Position numbers and translations under genes: made by a program. Positions 20,040-28,425 of a DNA stretch of 64,000 bases are shown one piece after another (positions within the stretch are counted from its first letter, which is position 1; every line of letters begins with the position of its first letter). Below the pieces are notes generated by a model that saw nothing but the letters and a program-made list of their open reading frames with translations, searched no databases and was not told the DNA's origin. This DNA comes from Akkermansiaceae bacterium. Lineage in GTDB: Bacteria; Verrucomicrobiota; Verrucomicrobiia; Verrucomicrobiales; Akkermansiaceae. The stretch is taken from the NCBI GenBank assembly GCA_905182405.1, contig CAJJBQ010000001.1, forward strand, positions 558,001-622,000. Direction: 5' to 3'.

Positions 20040-20762
20040 ATGAGCGAAATTTACGAGCAGAGCAAAATCGTCGATGAATATCTCCTGTTTCACTACGGGT
20101 CGCCAGAAGAGATTCTCGAATGGACAGATGGACCTTTTCAGGCTCTTGATTTTCCGATTCGGACGGTGGCTCATTTTTCCAAAGGTGAGGTGGGTCGCGC
20201 TCTCGATGTGGGTTGCGCGGTGGGAAGGTCATCATTTGAGCTCAGCAAGACTTCTGCCGAGGTGGTGGGGGTCGATTTCTCAAAGGCCTTTATTGAGGCG
20301 GCCCGGCGAATTGGGGAGGGGGAGTCGCTTACTTATCAACGTCTGGAAGAGGGGGCTTTACGGAGCCAGCTCAGTGCGGGTTTGCCCGAGGGGAGCTTGC
20401 CAAATCGGGTGAACTTTGAGGTGGGTGATGCGATGGATCTTTCGAGTGATCTCGGAGTCTTTGACCGGGTTCATGCGGCAAATCTCGTCTGTCGTCTTCC
20501 AGAGCCTCGACAGTTCCTGGAGCGTCTACCAGATCTCTTGAGAGGAGGAGGGGAACTCGTGCTGGCGACCCCGTGCACTTGGCTGGAGGAATTTACGGAT
20601 CGCGAAAATTGGCCGAAGGGTCGAACTCTTGACTGGCTGGTGAAGGAGCTGGGAGCTTCTTTTGAGTTGGTCAACCAAGCCGATGAACCTTTTTTGATTC
20701 GGGAAACCGCGCGCAAGTATCAATGGACCGTTTCGATGGTTACTCGCTGGGTAAAAAAGTAG
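20040..20762 (+). CDS. Putative 4-mercaptohistidine N1-methyltransferase (OvoA C-terminal-like)
   Basis: A 240-residue class I SAM-dependent methyltransferase. The N-terminal segment EYLLFHYGSPEEIL, the SAM-binding ALDVGCAVGRSSFELSK, the ANLVCRLPEPRQFLERLPDLL block and the C-terminal PFLIRETARKYQW closely match the methyltransferase half of the ovothiol enzyme OvoA, as I know that family. Here it stands alone instead of being fused to the sulfoxide synthase and DinB-like domain. If the synthase half is elsewhere in the genome, it would complete ovothiol synthesis. A small ORF follows 2 bp after its stop. Confidence 0.82.
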   Translation: MSEIYEQSKIVDEYLLFHYGSPEEILEWTDGPFQALDFPIRTVAHFSKGEVGRALDVGCAVGRSSFELSKTSAEVVGVDFSKAFIEAARRIGEGESLTYQRLEEGALRSQLSAGLPEGSLPNRVNFEVGDAMDLSSDLGVFDRVHAANLVCRLPEPRQFLERLPDLLRGGGELVLATPCTWLEEFTDRENWPKGRTLDWLVKELGASFELVNQADEPFLIRETARKYQWTVSMVTRWVKK

Positions 20763-20764
20763 TA

Positions 20765-20935
20765 ATGCCAAGCAGCAGAGCAGAAGAGACAAATACCGGA
20801 GTGATTTTACGAGAGGGCAAGGTGCTGCTAGGGAGCGGTGCGGGTAGCGTGACCGAGCAGGAACGCAGCGATCTCGAAAAAGTACCCGGCTTTCTCCACT
20901 TCCACGAAGCGCTAGAATTGAGAACTTTAAAATAA
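20765..20935 (+). CDS. Small hypothetical protein coupled to the methyltransferase
   Basis: A 56-codon frame begins at ATG 20765, 2 bp after the methyltransferase stop, and is rich in Glu, Arg and Lys (VILREGKVLLGSGAG, then EQERSDLEKVPG). The tight spacing suggests translational coupling. No family is recognised and no signal peptide is present. It could be noise, but the spacing and amino-acid composition are protein-like. Confidence 0.4.
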   Translation: MPSSRAEETNTGVILREGKVLLGSGAGSVTEQERSDLEKVPGFLHFHEALELRTLK

Positions 20936-21246
20936 ATATTTGCCTCTTCCGTTTTGCGGAGTGGTATTGGGGGACGGAGCTAAGCTGCCAGTGGAAAGGA
21001 TTATTGATCCTGTTTCCTAAAAAGTGGAGCAATGGTCACCTTTCCGAAGCCTGATGGTGAGGGGCTTAGAAATTTGGCGATTGAAGTGGAAGAGCAGCGA
21101 AGGGTTTGATTTTTAGGCCATTTTGCAAAATGGGATTAAGAATAAAGTTTTCCTTGCTGAAACGTTGTTCTGAAGTAGCTTGCATAAAGTTGCATTAAAA
21201 GATTTAAATGCAATCGTAGGTAGAATCCAGCCTGACACCCCAGATT
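20936..21246 (+). promoter_or_regulatory. Upstream region of the four-repeat secreted protein, with repeated TTGCAT motifs
   Basis: No gene is seen. A perfect 16-bp palindrome CCATTTTGCAAAATGG lies at 21118-21133. Further down are TTGCAT (21180-21185), TTGCATTA (21190-21197) and ATGCAA (21208-21213), 34 to 67 bp before the ATG. The TTGCA pair is spaced 5 bp apart, against 6 bp in the putative operators of the zinc island, so it is only a partial match. Confidence 0.35.
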
Positions 21247-23655
21247 ATGAAGCAATATTCCCCATTTATTAGTGCCGCAGTCATCTTGGCAGCGACGTCC
21301 AGTGTCCATGCGGCACCTGTTACTATTCCTGATGGAAACTTCAATAGCGGCCAAGGCGGCTGGATTGAAACCAACGGTGGGGATGGAAGCTTCGTCTACC
21401 GCTATCCCTCATCGGGAGGAAATCCCGGGAATCACGGAGTCATCGACAACACCGGCGGCGGTGGCTGGGGTATCTGGGTCTCGAATTCTAATTTTCCGAT
21501 CCTCCTTGCTGACCTGGGCTTGAATGCGGGTGAGATCTACACCTTCAGCCAAGACATGAAGATTCTCTCTGGTTCCACTCTCGGAGGTTTCAAAATCGAT
21601 TTCTTCAGTGAAACAACGGCCAATGGTTCTACCGGAGATATTTTTCCAGCCTTAATTGGCGACGGATCCACTTGGGAAACCTACAACTTTGACATTTCTA
21701 TTCCCACAGGAACTGACGGAATTAAGATCGTGCCACTTTGGGGGGCAAACTCCAGCGTTGCCTTTGACAATATCACTGCCGATGACGCGCTAGTAGCCTC
21801 ACCTGCAATGATTCCAGATGCAGACTTCGAGGCCGCTGGTGGGTCGAATTGGGAGCAAAGCAGTGGAGGAGGAACCTTCGTGTTCAACTTTCCTGGGACG
21901 GGAGGAAATCCAGGCGGCTATGGCGAGATCGATCACTCTGCCAATGATGGAGGCTGGGCTGTTCTGGTGACTGCGGACGGGGTCGCGATTCCTCTGTCCG
22001 GGATTGGCTTGACTGCGGGTCAGGGCTATATTTTCAGCCAGGACATGAAAATTTTCTCGGGCACTAATCTTGGTGGCTTCAAAGTTGATTTCTTCAATGG
22101 TGCTGCTCCAAACGGTTCCACGGGTGACGTTTATCCTGACCTTATTGGCGATGGCTCGACTTGGGAAACCTACGACTTTCAGATTAATATCCCTGAAAGC
22201 GTAACGGCAATTAAGGTTGTTCCTCTTTGGGGACCTGGCTCGGTCGTTGGTTATGACAACATCGCCTTCAGCCCCGTTCCGATCGAGGTGCCCGATATTA
22301 CTGAGATTCCCAATGGAGATTTCGAGGATGGACGCACCAGCTGGGCCGAGGGCGGCAATGAGCACACGACCTTCGCTTATGAAACTACGGGCGGTAATTC
22401 AGATGGTTATGGAGTCATGACCAATGACGGCGAAGGGTATGGTATTTGGGTTGGCAATGGAGGCGTCGGAATTCCGATCGCTGGTTTGGGCCTCGTTGCC
22501 GGAGAAACTTATACCTTCAAGCAGGACATGCGCCTTCTCGCTGGATCTGAGATTGGCGGACTCAAGGTCGAATTCCTCAATGGCTTTGCGACCTTGAGTG
22601 ATAGCGGAGACATGCGGGTGCCGCTGATTGGCGACGGGTCGACTTGGGAAACCTATGGTTACCAGGTTTCCATTCCCTCGAATGCCAATGCGATCAAGCT
22701 TGTCCCACTCTGGGGAGGAGGCTCCTCGGTGGCCTATGACTCTTTTACGATCAATACGGAAGCCATTGCGGTCCCTCCGGTTTTGAATCCTGGCTTCCAG
22801 CTCGGATCAGCCAATTGGGAGCAGTACTCTGGTAACGGTACCACGACATTTAGTTTCCCCGATGCGGGAGGGAATCCTGGCGGGTTCGCTCAAATTACCA
22901 ACACTGATGGATGGGCCGTCATCGTTTCCAACGGTGCTGCCATCATCCCTGCCGAAAAATTCGGAATCATCGAGGAGGGGAACTATGAATTCAAGATGGA
23001 CATGAAGATCTTCGCTGGAACAGGACTCGGTGGATTGAAGGTCGAATTCTACGACGATAGCGAGCAAGGACTCGGCGATTCGGGGGAGCTTTTCCCTGTC
23101 CTCATTGGCAATGGGTCGACTTGGGAGACCTATACCTTCGAAGTCTTTGTCTTTGACGGTGTGACAGGAATTAAGGTCGTTCCTCTGTGGGGCAGTGAAT
23201 CCACGGTTGGATACGATAATATCCGCACTCCGGGACCTGCGGGGTTCGCAGGTTGGATCTCTGGATTTCCTGGAGTGGGTGACCAGGCCGGATTTGATGA
23301 TGATCCTGATCAGGACGGTCAGCCCAATGGAGTGGAAAACTTCTTTGGCACCGATCCTTCGGTAAGCTCGCAGGGGCTTCTGGTCACGGAATACGATAGC
23401 GGCATTAGCGCTCTTATGTTCACGCACCCTAGGAATGCTGACCCGGCTCCGGAAGCAGAGGGTTTCGTCTACACGTGGTCGACCGATCTGGAGACTTTCT
23501 ATCCCAACGATACTGAGAATTCCGATGGCACGATTGTCGATTTCAACGCAACTGAAAATCCAGGGGGTGGCTCCGTCACGGTGGAGGCATCCGTTTTCGG
23601 ACCGGTTCCGGAGAAGATCTTCGTCAGGCTCGCGCTTCCAGCTACGGGAGAGTAG
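21247..23655 (+). CDS. Secreted protein with four tandem carbohydrate-binding-like repeats
   Basis: An 802-residue exported protein with a signal peptide ending near HAAP (residue 24). Four repeats of about 155-165 residues start near residues 27, 188, 353 and 512. Each contains GDGSTWETY or GNGSTWETY, an IKIVPLWG-type strand and VAFDNI or VGYDNI at its end, as in CBM4/9-like galactose-binding jelly rolls. The C-terminal 140 residues hold a DDDPDQDGQPNGVENFFGTDP calcium-type motif, as in many verrucomicrobial surface proteins. No enzyme domain is present, so it is a pure binding or structural protein. The ligand is unknown; polysaccharide is inferred. Confidence 0.75.
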   Translation: MKQYSPFISAAVILAATSSVHAAPVTIPDGNFNSGQGGWIETNGGDGSFVYRYPSSGGNPGNHGVIDNTGGGGWGIWVSNSNFPILLADLGLNAGEIYTFSQDMKILSGSTLGGFKIDFFSETTANGSTGDIFPALIGDGSTWETYNFDISIPTGTDGIKIVPLWGANSSVAFDNITADDALVASPAMIPDADFEAAGGSNWEQSSGGGTFVFNFPGTGGNPGGYGEIDHSANDGGWAVLVTADGVAIPLSGIGLTAGQGYIFSQDMKIFSGTNLGGFKVDFFNGAAPNGSTGDVYPDLIGDGSTWETYDFQINIPESVTAIKVVPLWGPGSVVGYDNIAFSPVPIEVPDITEIPNGDFEDGRTSWAEGGNEHTTFAYETTGGNSDGYGVMTNDGEGYGIWVGNGGVGIPIAGLGLVAGETYTFKQDMRLLAGSEIGGLKVEFLNGFATLSDSGDMRVPLIGDGSTWETYGYQVSIPSNANAIKLVPLWGGGSSVAYDSFTINTEAIAVPPVLNPGFQLGSANWEQYSGNGTTTFSFPDAGGNPGGFAQITNTDGWAVIVSNGAAIIPAEKFGIIEEGNYEFKMDMKIFAGTGLGGLKVEFYDDSEQGLGDSGELFPVLIGNGSTWETYTFEVFVFDGVTGIKVVPLWGSESTVGYDNIRTPGPAGFAGWISGFPGVGDQAGFDDDPDQDGQPNGVENFFGTDPSVSSQGLLVTEYDSGISALMFTHPRNADPAPEAEGFVYTWSTDLETFYPNDTENSDGTIVDFNATENPGGGSVTVEASVFGPVPEKIFVRLALPATGE

Positions 23656-23687
23656 AGACAAATTTCCGCACACACAATCCAGTGCAG

Positions 23688-23725
23688 AACGGCGATCCGA
23701 TGATTCGGATCGCCGTTTTCTTTTA
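23688..23725 (+). terminator. Terminator of the four-repeat protein
   Basis: A 13-bp perfect stem (23688-23700 with 23705-23717, loop of 4) is followed by a T-rich tail, TTTTCTTTTATT. Confidence 0.85.
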
Positions 23726-23773
23726 TTGAGTGAGTTTCTTGACAGATGTTTAAATGAACACTTATATGCAAGG

Positions 23774-25315
23774 GTGATTGCGAAGCTCTACAGCGCGGCC
23801 CTTCAGGGGGTGGATTCGGCAGAGGTGGAAGTTGAGGTGAGTTCCCGAGACTCGGAGAAAAGTGCGACCATTATCGTGGGACTTCCGGATGCGGCGGTGC
23901 GGGAGAGTGCGCAGCGGGTTACGACGGCGCTGACGGCGTCGGCGCTTCCGTTTGGATATGGGGTGCAGACCGTGAACCTGGCTCCGGCTTCGATTAAGAA
24001 AGAGGGGCCTTCTTTTGATCTCCCGATTGCTCTGGCGATGACAGCTTGCGCGCAGAACTTTGACCTTTCCAAACTCACTGAAGATCTTTTGGTCGTGGGT
24101 GAGTTGGCGCTCGACGGGACCCTGCGGCCCGTGAAGGGCGCACTCTCGATTGCCCTGGGGGCGAAGGCCCGGGGACGGCGACGCGTTCTCGTCCCTGAGG
24201 CGAATGCCCGCGAGGCAGCCTTGGTGAGTGGGGTCGAAGTTTATGGGATTGAGAACCTCCATGAGGCCTGGAAGTTTGTCAGTGGAGAAAAGACTCTCGC
24301 GCCTGAATGCAAGCCGGCCCTCCGTCCTCCTGCGAGAGATGGGATCGCGCTCGATCTCGACGAGGTAAAGGGACAGCACCAAGTGAAGCGGGCCCTCGAG
24401 ATTGCGGCCGCTGGGGGTCATAATATTTTGATGGTTGGTCCACCGGGAACGGGTAAATCGATGCTCTCGAAGCGCATGGCCACGATAATGCCGGATTTGT
24501 CGGAAGATGAGGCGATTGAGACAACTCGGATTCACTCGGTGGCGGGATTGCTCGATGCCCGCGAAGGTCTCGTGCAGCAGCGGCCCTTTCGGGCTCCCCA
24601 TCACACAATTTCAGATGCGGGCTTGTTGGGAGGCGGAAGTAACCCCGGTCCGGGTGAAATTTCCCTCGCTCACAATGGGGTTCTTTTTCTCGATGAGCTT
24701 CCCGAGTTTCGGCGCTCGACTCTCGAGGTGCTGCGACAACCGCTGGAGGATGGAAACGTCACCATTTCCAGAGCGGCCGGGACTCTCACCTTCGACAGTA
24801 AGGTCTTGCTTGTGGCTTCTTTAAATCCCTGTCCGTGCGGATTTTTCGGGGACGCGAAAAGGCAATGTCGGTGCAGCCCTCGGCAGGTGGAGCAGTATCG
24901 TCAGAAGATTTCGGGTCCTTTGTTGGATCGTATCGATCTTCATGTGGAAGTGCCGCTCATCGATTTTAAGCAGCTTTCTTCAGACGAACGCTGTGAGTCA
25001 TCAGCCACGGTGAGGGCACGGGTGATGAAATGCCGGGCACTGCAGGAGGAGCGCTTTGTGGAGGTGACAGGGACGCGAACCAACAGTGATATGGGCCCTA
25101 AAGTGATGCGGGCGAATTGTCAGATCGATGAGAGTTGCTCGCAGCTTCTTGAGCAGGCGATGGAGCAACTTGGATTTTCGGCCCGGGCGCATGATCGTAT
25201 CTTAAAGGTCGCGCGCACCATCGCCGATCTCGCCGGGCTGGAAAGCATCACGGCAGATCATGTGCTGGAAGCGATTCAGTATCGTAGCCTCGATCGGAAG
25301 CTTAGTTTTTCATGA
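23774..25315 (+). CDS. comM: YifB/ComM family Mg-chelatase-like AAA+ ATPase
   Basis: A 513-residue AAA+ helicase-like protein that in other bacteria promotes branch migration during natural transformation. The N-terminal ChlI-like domain starts IAKLYSAALQGVDS. Walker A is GPPGTGKS, Walker B is VLFLDELPEF, and a zinc-like cysteine cluster follows in NPCPCGFFGDAKRQCRC. The C-terminal domain ends in DHVLEAIQYRSLDRK. GTG 23774 is chosen as start because the family begins at this point and AAGG lies just before it. The frame is open upstream into the preceding gene, but that part is not protein-like for the family. Confidence 0.92.
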   Translation: MIAKLYSAALQGVDSAEVEVEVSSRDSEKSATIIVGLPDAAVRESAQRVTTALTASALPFGYGVQTVNLAPASIKKEGPSFDLPIALAMTACAQNFDLSKLTEDLLVVGELALDGTLRPVKGALSIALGAKARGRRRVLVPEANAREAALVSGVEVYGIENLHEAWKFVSGEKTLAPECKPALRPPARDGIALDLDEVKGQHQVKRALEIAAAGGHNILMVGPPGTGKSMLSKRMATIMPDLSEDEAIETTRIHSVAGLLDAREGLVQQRPFRAPHHTISDAGLLGGGSNPGPGEISLAHNGVLFLDELPEFRRSTLEVLRQPLEDGNVTISRAAGTLTFDSKVLLVASLNPCPCGFFGDAKRQCRCSPRQVEQYRQKISGPLLDRIDLHVEVPLIDFKQLSSDERCESSATVRARVMKCRALQEERFVEVTGTRTNSDMGPKVMRANCQIDESCSQLLEQAMEQLGFSARAHDRILKVARTIADLAGLESITADHVLEAIQYRSLDRKLSFS

Positions 25316-25530
25316 AGAGATCCTTATTAAATGATCATGGTCAGACTATAGTCATTATATAGAAATGAGCGTGACACGATTCAAGGCGACCTGTTTGGCT
25401 GTCATTGAATCCGTTTCGCTCGGTAGGGCGGTCGAGGGTGCGGAAGTGAGCTGGAATTTTCCAAGCGCCGCGTGAGTGGTGCTTTGCGTGTCAGGCTGGA
25501 AAAATATGGGGTTCGTGGTAGATTCTGCCC

Positions 25531-26004
25531 GTGCAACCGATCATCCATCATCTCTTTGTCTCCGAAGGTCACGACTTCTATGGCCGACACGGGAAGGGCA
25601 GGAAGGAGTTTCCTATTAACGACCATGATGAGATCGAGTTGGTGGCCGGGAAGGGGATCGTGGGGGATCGCTTTTTTGACTATAAGGAAGACTATAAGGG
25701 GCAGATCACCTTTTTCGACCTAGCCGTTTATCAAGCGGTGAAATCGGAGTTCGCTTTGCCGGAGCTCGATGTGAGTGTGTTTCGTCGAAATGCCGTGGTG
25801 AGCGGAATGGATCTCAACGGACTCATTGGGGAAACTTTTCAGATCGGTGATTGTGAGTTCGAAGGAACTCAGGAAGCAAAGCCGTGTTACTGGATGGATC
25901 AGGCCTGCGCGCCAGGGGTGGAAGAGTTTCTTAAAGGGCGTGGCGGCTTGCGGTGCCGGATTCTGAAAGGTGGGATTTTTGCGAAGCAATCTTTTGCATC
26001 ATAG
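25531..26004 (+). CDS. MOSC domain protein
   Basis: A 157-residue protein that is essentially a single MOSC domain, the sulfur-carrier domain found in molybdenum-cofactor sulfurases and YiiM/YuaD-type proteins. The conserved cysteine is in KPCYWMD, preceded by GIVGDRFF and IGETFQIGD. The start is GTG 25531, giving MQPIIHHLFVS. No molybdenum-cofactor gene is nearby, so the substrate stays unknown. Confidence 0.8.
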   Translation: MQPIIHHLFVSEGHDFYGRHGKGRKEFPINDHDEIELVAGKGIVGDRFFDYKEDYKGQITFFDLAVYQAVKSEFALPELDVSVFRRNAVVSGMDLNGLIGETFQIGDCEFEGTQEAKPCYWMDQACAPGVEEFLKGRGGLRCRILKGGIFAKQSFAS

Positions 26005-26025
26005 AGAAAACGGGAAACAAACGAG

Positions 26026-26196
26026 TCATTCTTCAGTCTGAACGGCTTTAAAATAGGTGCTTGGTCGAGAGATGACGTTTGGGTTCATTCTGGGTCCATC
26101 TCCCCAAAAGTGAATATCGGTAAGGGAAGAGCATCCGGAAAACATGTGAGAGCCCATATCTTTTACACTGGAAGGTATCGCAAGAAGTCGCGTCGT
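26026..26196 (-). pseudogene. Fragment of a BspA-type leucine-rich-repeat protein
   Basis: The minus strand reads IPSSVKDMGSHMFSGCSSLT and ends in FKAVQTEE-stop. The pattern IPxSVxxMGxxxFxGCSSLTxI is the LRR_5 (BspA/TpLRR) repeat. The frame is closed upstream by TAG at 26197-26199, so only the last repeat and tail survive. It is a remnant of a surface protein. Confidence 0.6.
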
Positions 26197-26315
26197 CTAA
26201 AGTGAATGATTAAGTGGAGGCGATGTGCTTATTGAGTGCATATTCGAAATTCAGTGACTCCATGATCCTTCGATTTCGTTTCGGAGGTCCAAGGGCAAAC
26301 GGCGAGTTGGAGAAC

Positions 26316-26349
26316 GAAAAAAGCCACGGCGATAATGGCCGTGGCTTTC
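26316..26349 (-). terminator. Terminator of the cyclophilin gene
   Basis: On the minus strand AAAGCCACGGC / GCCGTGGCTTT forms an 11-bp stem with a short loop and a T run, 23 bp beyond the cyclophilin stop. Confidence 0.8.
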
Positions 26350-26371
26350 TGAAAGATTGAAGAGCGTTCGC

Positions 26372-26863
26372 TTAGTTGCGCCTCCAGTCGTCGATGCGAG
26401 ACTGGTTAGCGGTGAAGAGCTCGTCGGTTGATCCGTGGATCGTGATGGACTTGATGAGGTCGCCTCCTTTGATGGCGTTGATGACATCTTGACCTTCTGT
26501 CGTTTCTCCGAAGACAGTGTGCTTACCGTCGAGGTGTGGCGTGGGGCAATGCGTGATGAAAAACTGCGAGCCGTTCGTATTCGGTCCGGCGTTTGCCATG
26601 GAGAGCATTCCGGGCTTGTCGTGGCGGCGGTGCGCTTTGCACTCGCATTCGAACTTGTAGCCAGGGTTGCCTGTTCCGGTGCCAAGCGGGCAACCGCCTT
26701 GGATCATGAAGTTAGGAATGACGCGGTGGAACGCAAGTCCGTCGTAGAAATTCCGTGATGCGAGATGCAGGAAGGAAGTGACAGTGACAGGTGCGTCGTC
26801 GGGGAAGAGGGTGACGTTGATGTCTCCCTTTGAGCTGTGGATGGTGATTTTGATGTCGTCCAT
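26372..26863 (-). CDS. Peptidyl-prolyl cis-trans isomerase, cyclophilin type
   Basis: A 163-residue cytoplasmic cyclophilin (no signal peptide), of PpiB size. Active-site elements are visible: [13 protein letters not shown], the [14 protein letters not shown] block and LDGKHTVFG. It catalyses prolyl isomerisation during folding. It is followed by a terminator and preceded by a polyprenyl synthase gene 39 bp upstream on the same strand, so the two may share a transcript. Confidence 0.95.
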   Translation of the reverse strand: MDDIKITIHSSKGDINVTLFPDDAPVTVTSFLHLASRNFYDGLAFHRVIPNFMIQGGCPLGTGTGNPGYKFECECKAHRRHDKPGMLSMANAGPNTNGSQFFITHCPTPHLDGKHTVFGETTEGQDVINAIKGGDLIKSITIHGSTDELFTANQSRIDDWRRN

Positions 26864-26902
26864 GCCGGAAAGCTAGGACGGGATCGCCATTTAGGAAAGA
26901 AA

Positions 26903-27898
26903 CTATCGGCAGCTTTTCAGCAGCTGGTCGACATAAAGGGTGATGTCCTCCAGCGCCGTTGTAAATTCCGAGGCGTTCAGGAGGCTAAGTGAGCCGCGTG
27001 CCTCCGCAACAAGTTGCGACGCTGTTTTCAGTGCGTCGTCAACCGCTCCTTCGTAGTCGGCAATGCCGCCGAGGATGTGGAGGTCCAGGGGCTCCTGCTC
27101 AATGATGCGCTTGGTGAGCTTCTCCTTCTGCTTAGGTGTTGCCGTATCGAGGAGGTTCAGAATGGGAAGGGTGAGCTTTCCTTTCTCGAGGTCGGTGCCA
27201 AGGGTCTTGCCGGTGACTTCTTCGGTGCCAATGATATCGACGACATCGTCATAGATCTGGTAAGCCGTTCCCAGCTTCATGCCGTAGCCGTGCATGGCCT
27301 CGCAGATGGCCTCGTCCCGTCCGGAAATCCGGGCGGCAAGACCGCTGGCAGCCGCGAAGAGGGCCCCGGTCTTCATCTCGATCATGCGGAAGTAATCCTT
27401 CTTCGTAACGGTGAGGTCAAAACGTCGCTGGGTCTGCAAAATCTCGCCTTGGCAGACTTCGCGTGAGGCAAGGCTGATGGCGCGGCTCAGTTCCAGATCG
27501 TTGAAGTCAGTAGATAGTTTGAGAGCGTGCGAGAAAAGGGCGTCGCCAAGGAGAACGGCCATGCCATTTCCCCACTTGGCGTTGGGAGTAGGAACTTGAC
27601 GGCGGGTGGAGGCGCCATCGATGATGTCATCGTGCACCAATGTCGCCATGTGGACTAGTTCCAGAATGACGCCGAGATTGATGTGGCCTTGGGTGAGCTC
27701 GCCGGTCGCTCCTCCGGTGAGGATGGCCAGGGTGGGGCGGATACGCTTCCCGTTCGTATCACAGATATAAGTCATGTAGGGCTCTACCCCGGGATCGAAG
27801 TCGCGAACTTGCTCACGAATCTGTGTCTCGACCTTCTCCAAATGAGGGGAAACGAGTTCGAAAGGAGACTTTTCCGTGGAGCTTATATTGCTGGTCAT
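26903..27898 (-). CDS. Trans-polyprenyl diphosphate synthase
   Basis: A 331-residue isoprenoid chain elongation enzyme, which condenses isopentenyl diphosphate onto an allylic primer. The two aspartate-rich motifs are LVHDDIIDGA (FARM) and QIYDDVVDI (SARM), with the KRIRP substrate-binding sequence before the first. Bulky residues expected before the FARM of short-chain enzymes are not evident, which suggests a long-chain product for menaquinone, consistent with the menaquinone-type succinate dehydrogenase in this window. Chain length is inferred. Confidence 0.92.
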   Translation of the reverse strand: MTSNISSTEKSPFELVSPHLEKVETQIREQVRDFDPGVEPYMTYICDTNGKRIRPTLAILTGGATGELTQGHINLGVILELVHMATLVHDDIIDGASTRRQVPTPNAKWGNGMAVLLGDALFSHALKLSTDFNDLELSRAISLASREVCQGEILQTQRRFDLTVTKKDYFRMIEMKTGALFAAASGLAARISGRDEAICEAMHGYGMKLGTAYQIYDDVVDIIGTEEVTGKTLGTDLEKGKLTLPILNLLDTATPKQKEKLTKRIIEQEPLDLHILGGIADYEGAVDDALKTASQLVAEARGSLSLLNASEFTTALEDITLYVDQLLKSCR

Positions 27899-28021
27899 GA
27901 CCGAAGGTTGTGTTGATAGGTTTCACAATGTCCGCATTCCCGCAACCGCAATGAGAAGGAAATGAGAGATTTCCCAAGATTCTGTTGCGATTTGGCGCAG
28001 AACTCGCTTGGGTATCCTCTC

Positions 28022-28354
28022 ATGAAGCTGAATTATCTTCTTCCAACTGGATTCTTGATGATCGCTACTGGGATCGCTGTTGCGGTGAATTTTGGTGAAA
28101 AACCTGACACGCCGAAGCTTCCTGATGTCGGATGGCACATTCCGGCTGACCGGAAGGTCAATGGCTTGTTAGGTGGAAACAGCGGGATCTTTCTCATGAG
28201 AAGATCTGAATTACAGGTTCTTGCTTGCTACGACAACAAAACCTACCCAAAGAAGCACGCGGAACGTGGCCCGATCAGTCTGCAGGATCACAATGATCCC
28301 ATCCAATTCCGCAACATGTGGATTCGTGAGGTCTGCGAATACGCCCAACAATAA
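28022..28354 (+). pseudogene. Internally deleted DUF1080 (3-keto-disaccharide hydrolase-like) gene
   Basis: The 110-codon frame from ATG 28022 has a signal-anchor, then GGNSGIFLMRRSELQVLACYDNKTY, here split as NSGIFL and the ELQVL..YDNKTY segment, then jumps straight to GPISLQDHNDPIQFRNMWIRE. In full-length DUF1080 proteins these blocks lie about 70-80 residues apart, separated by several beta strands. The core of the jelly roll is therefore gone. The reading frame survived, so a short protein may still be made, but an enzyme is unlikely. It lies about 70 bp upstream of a lipoprotein gene. Confidence 0.7.
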
Positions 28355-28425
28355 TCACCATTACAAACTGCGCACCGTCCTGTAATAGACGGTTTTGACG
28401 CCAACCCACCAATCTCAATACGTCT

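Noticed and set aside
22807..24604. Long minus-strand frames opposite the four-repeat protein and comM
   Set aside because: Their codon usage and composition are those of antisense shadows of the strong plus-strand genes.
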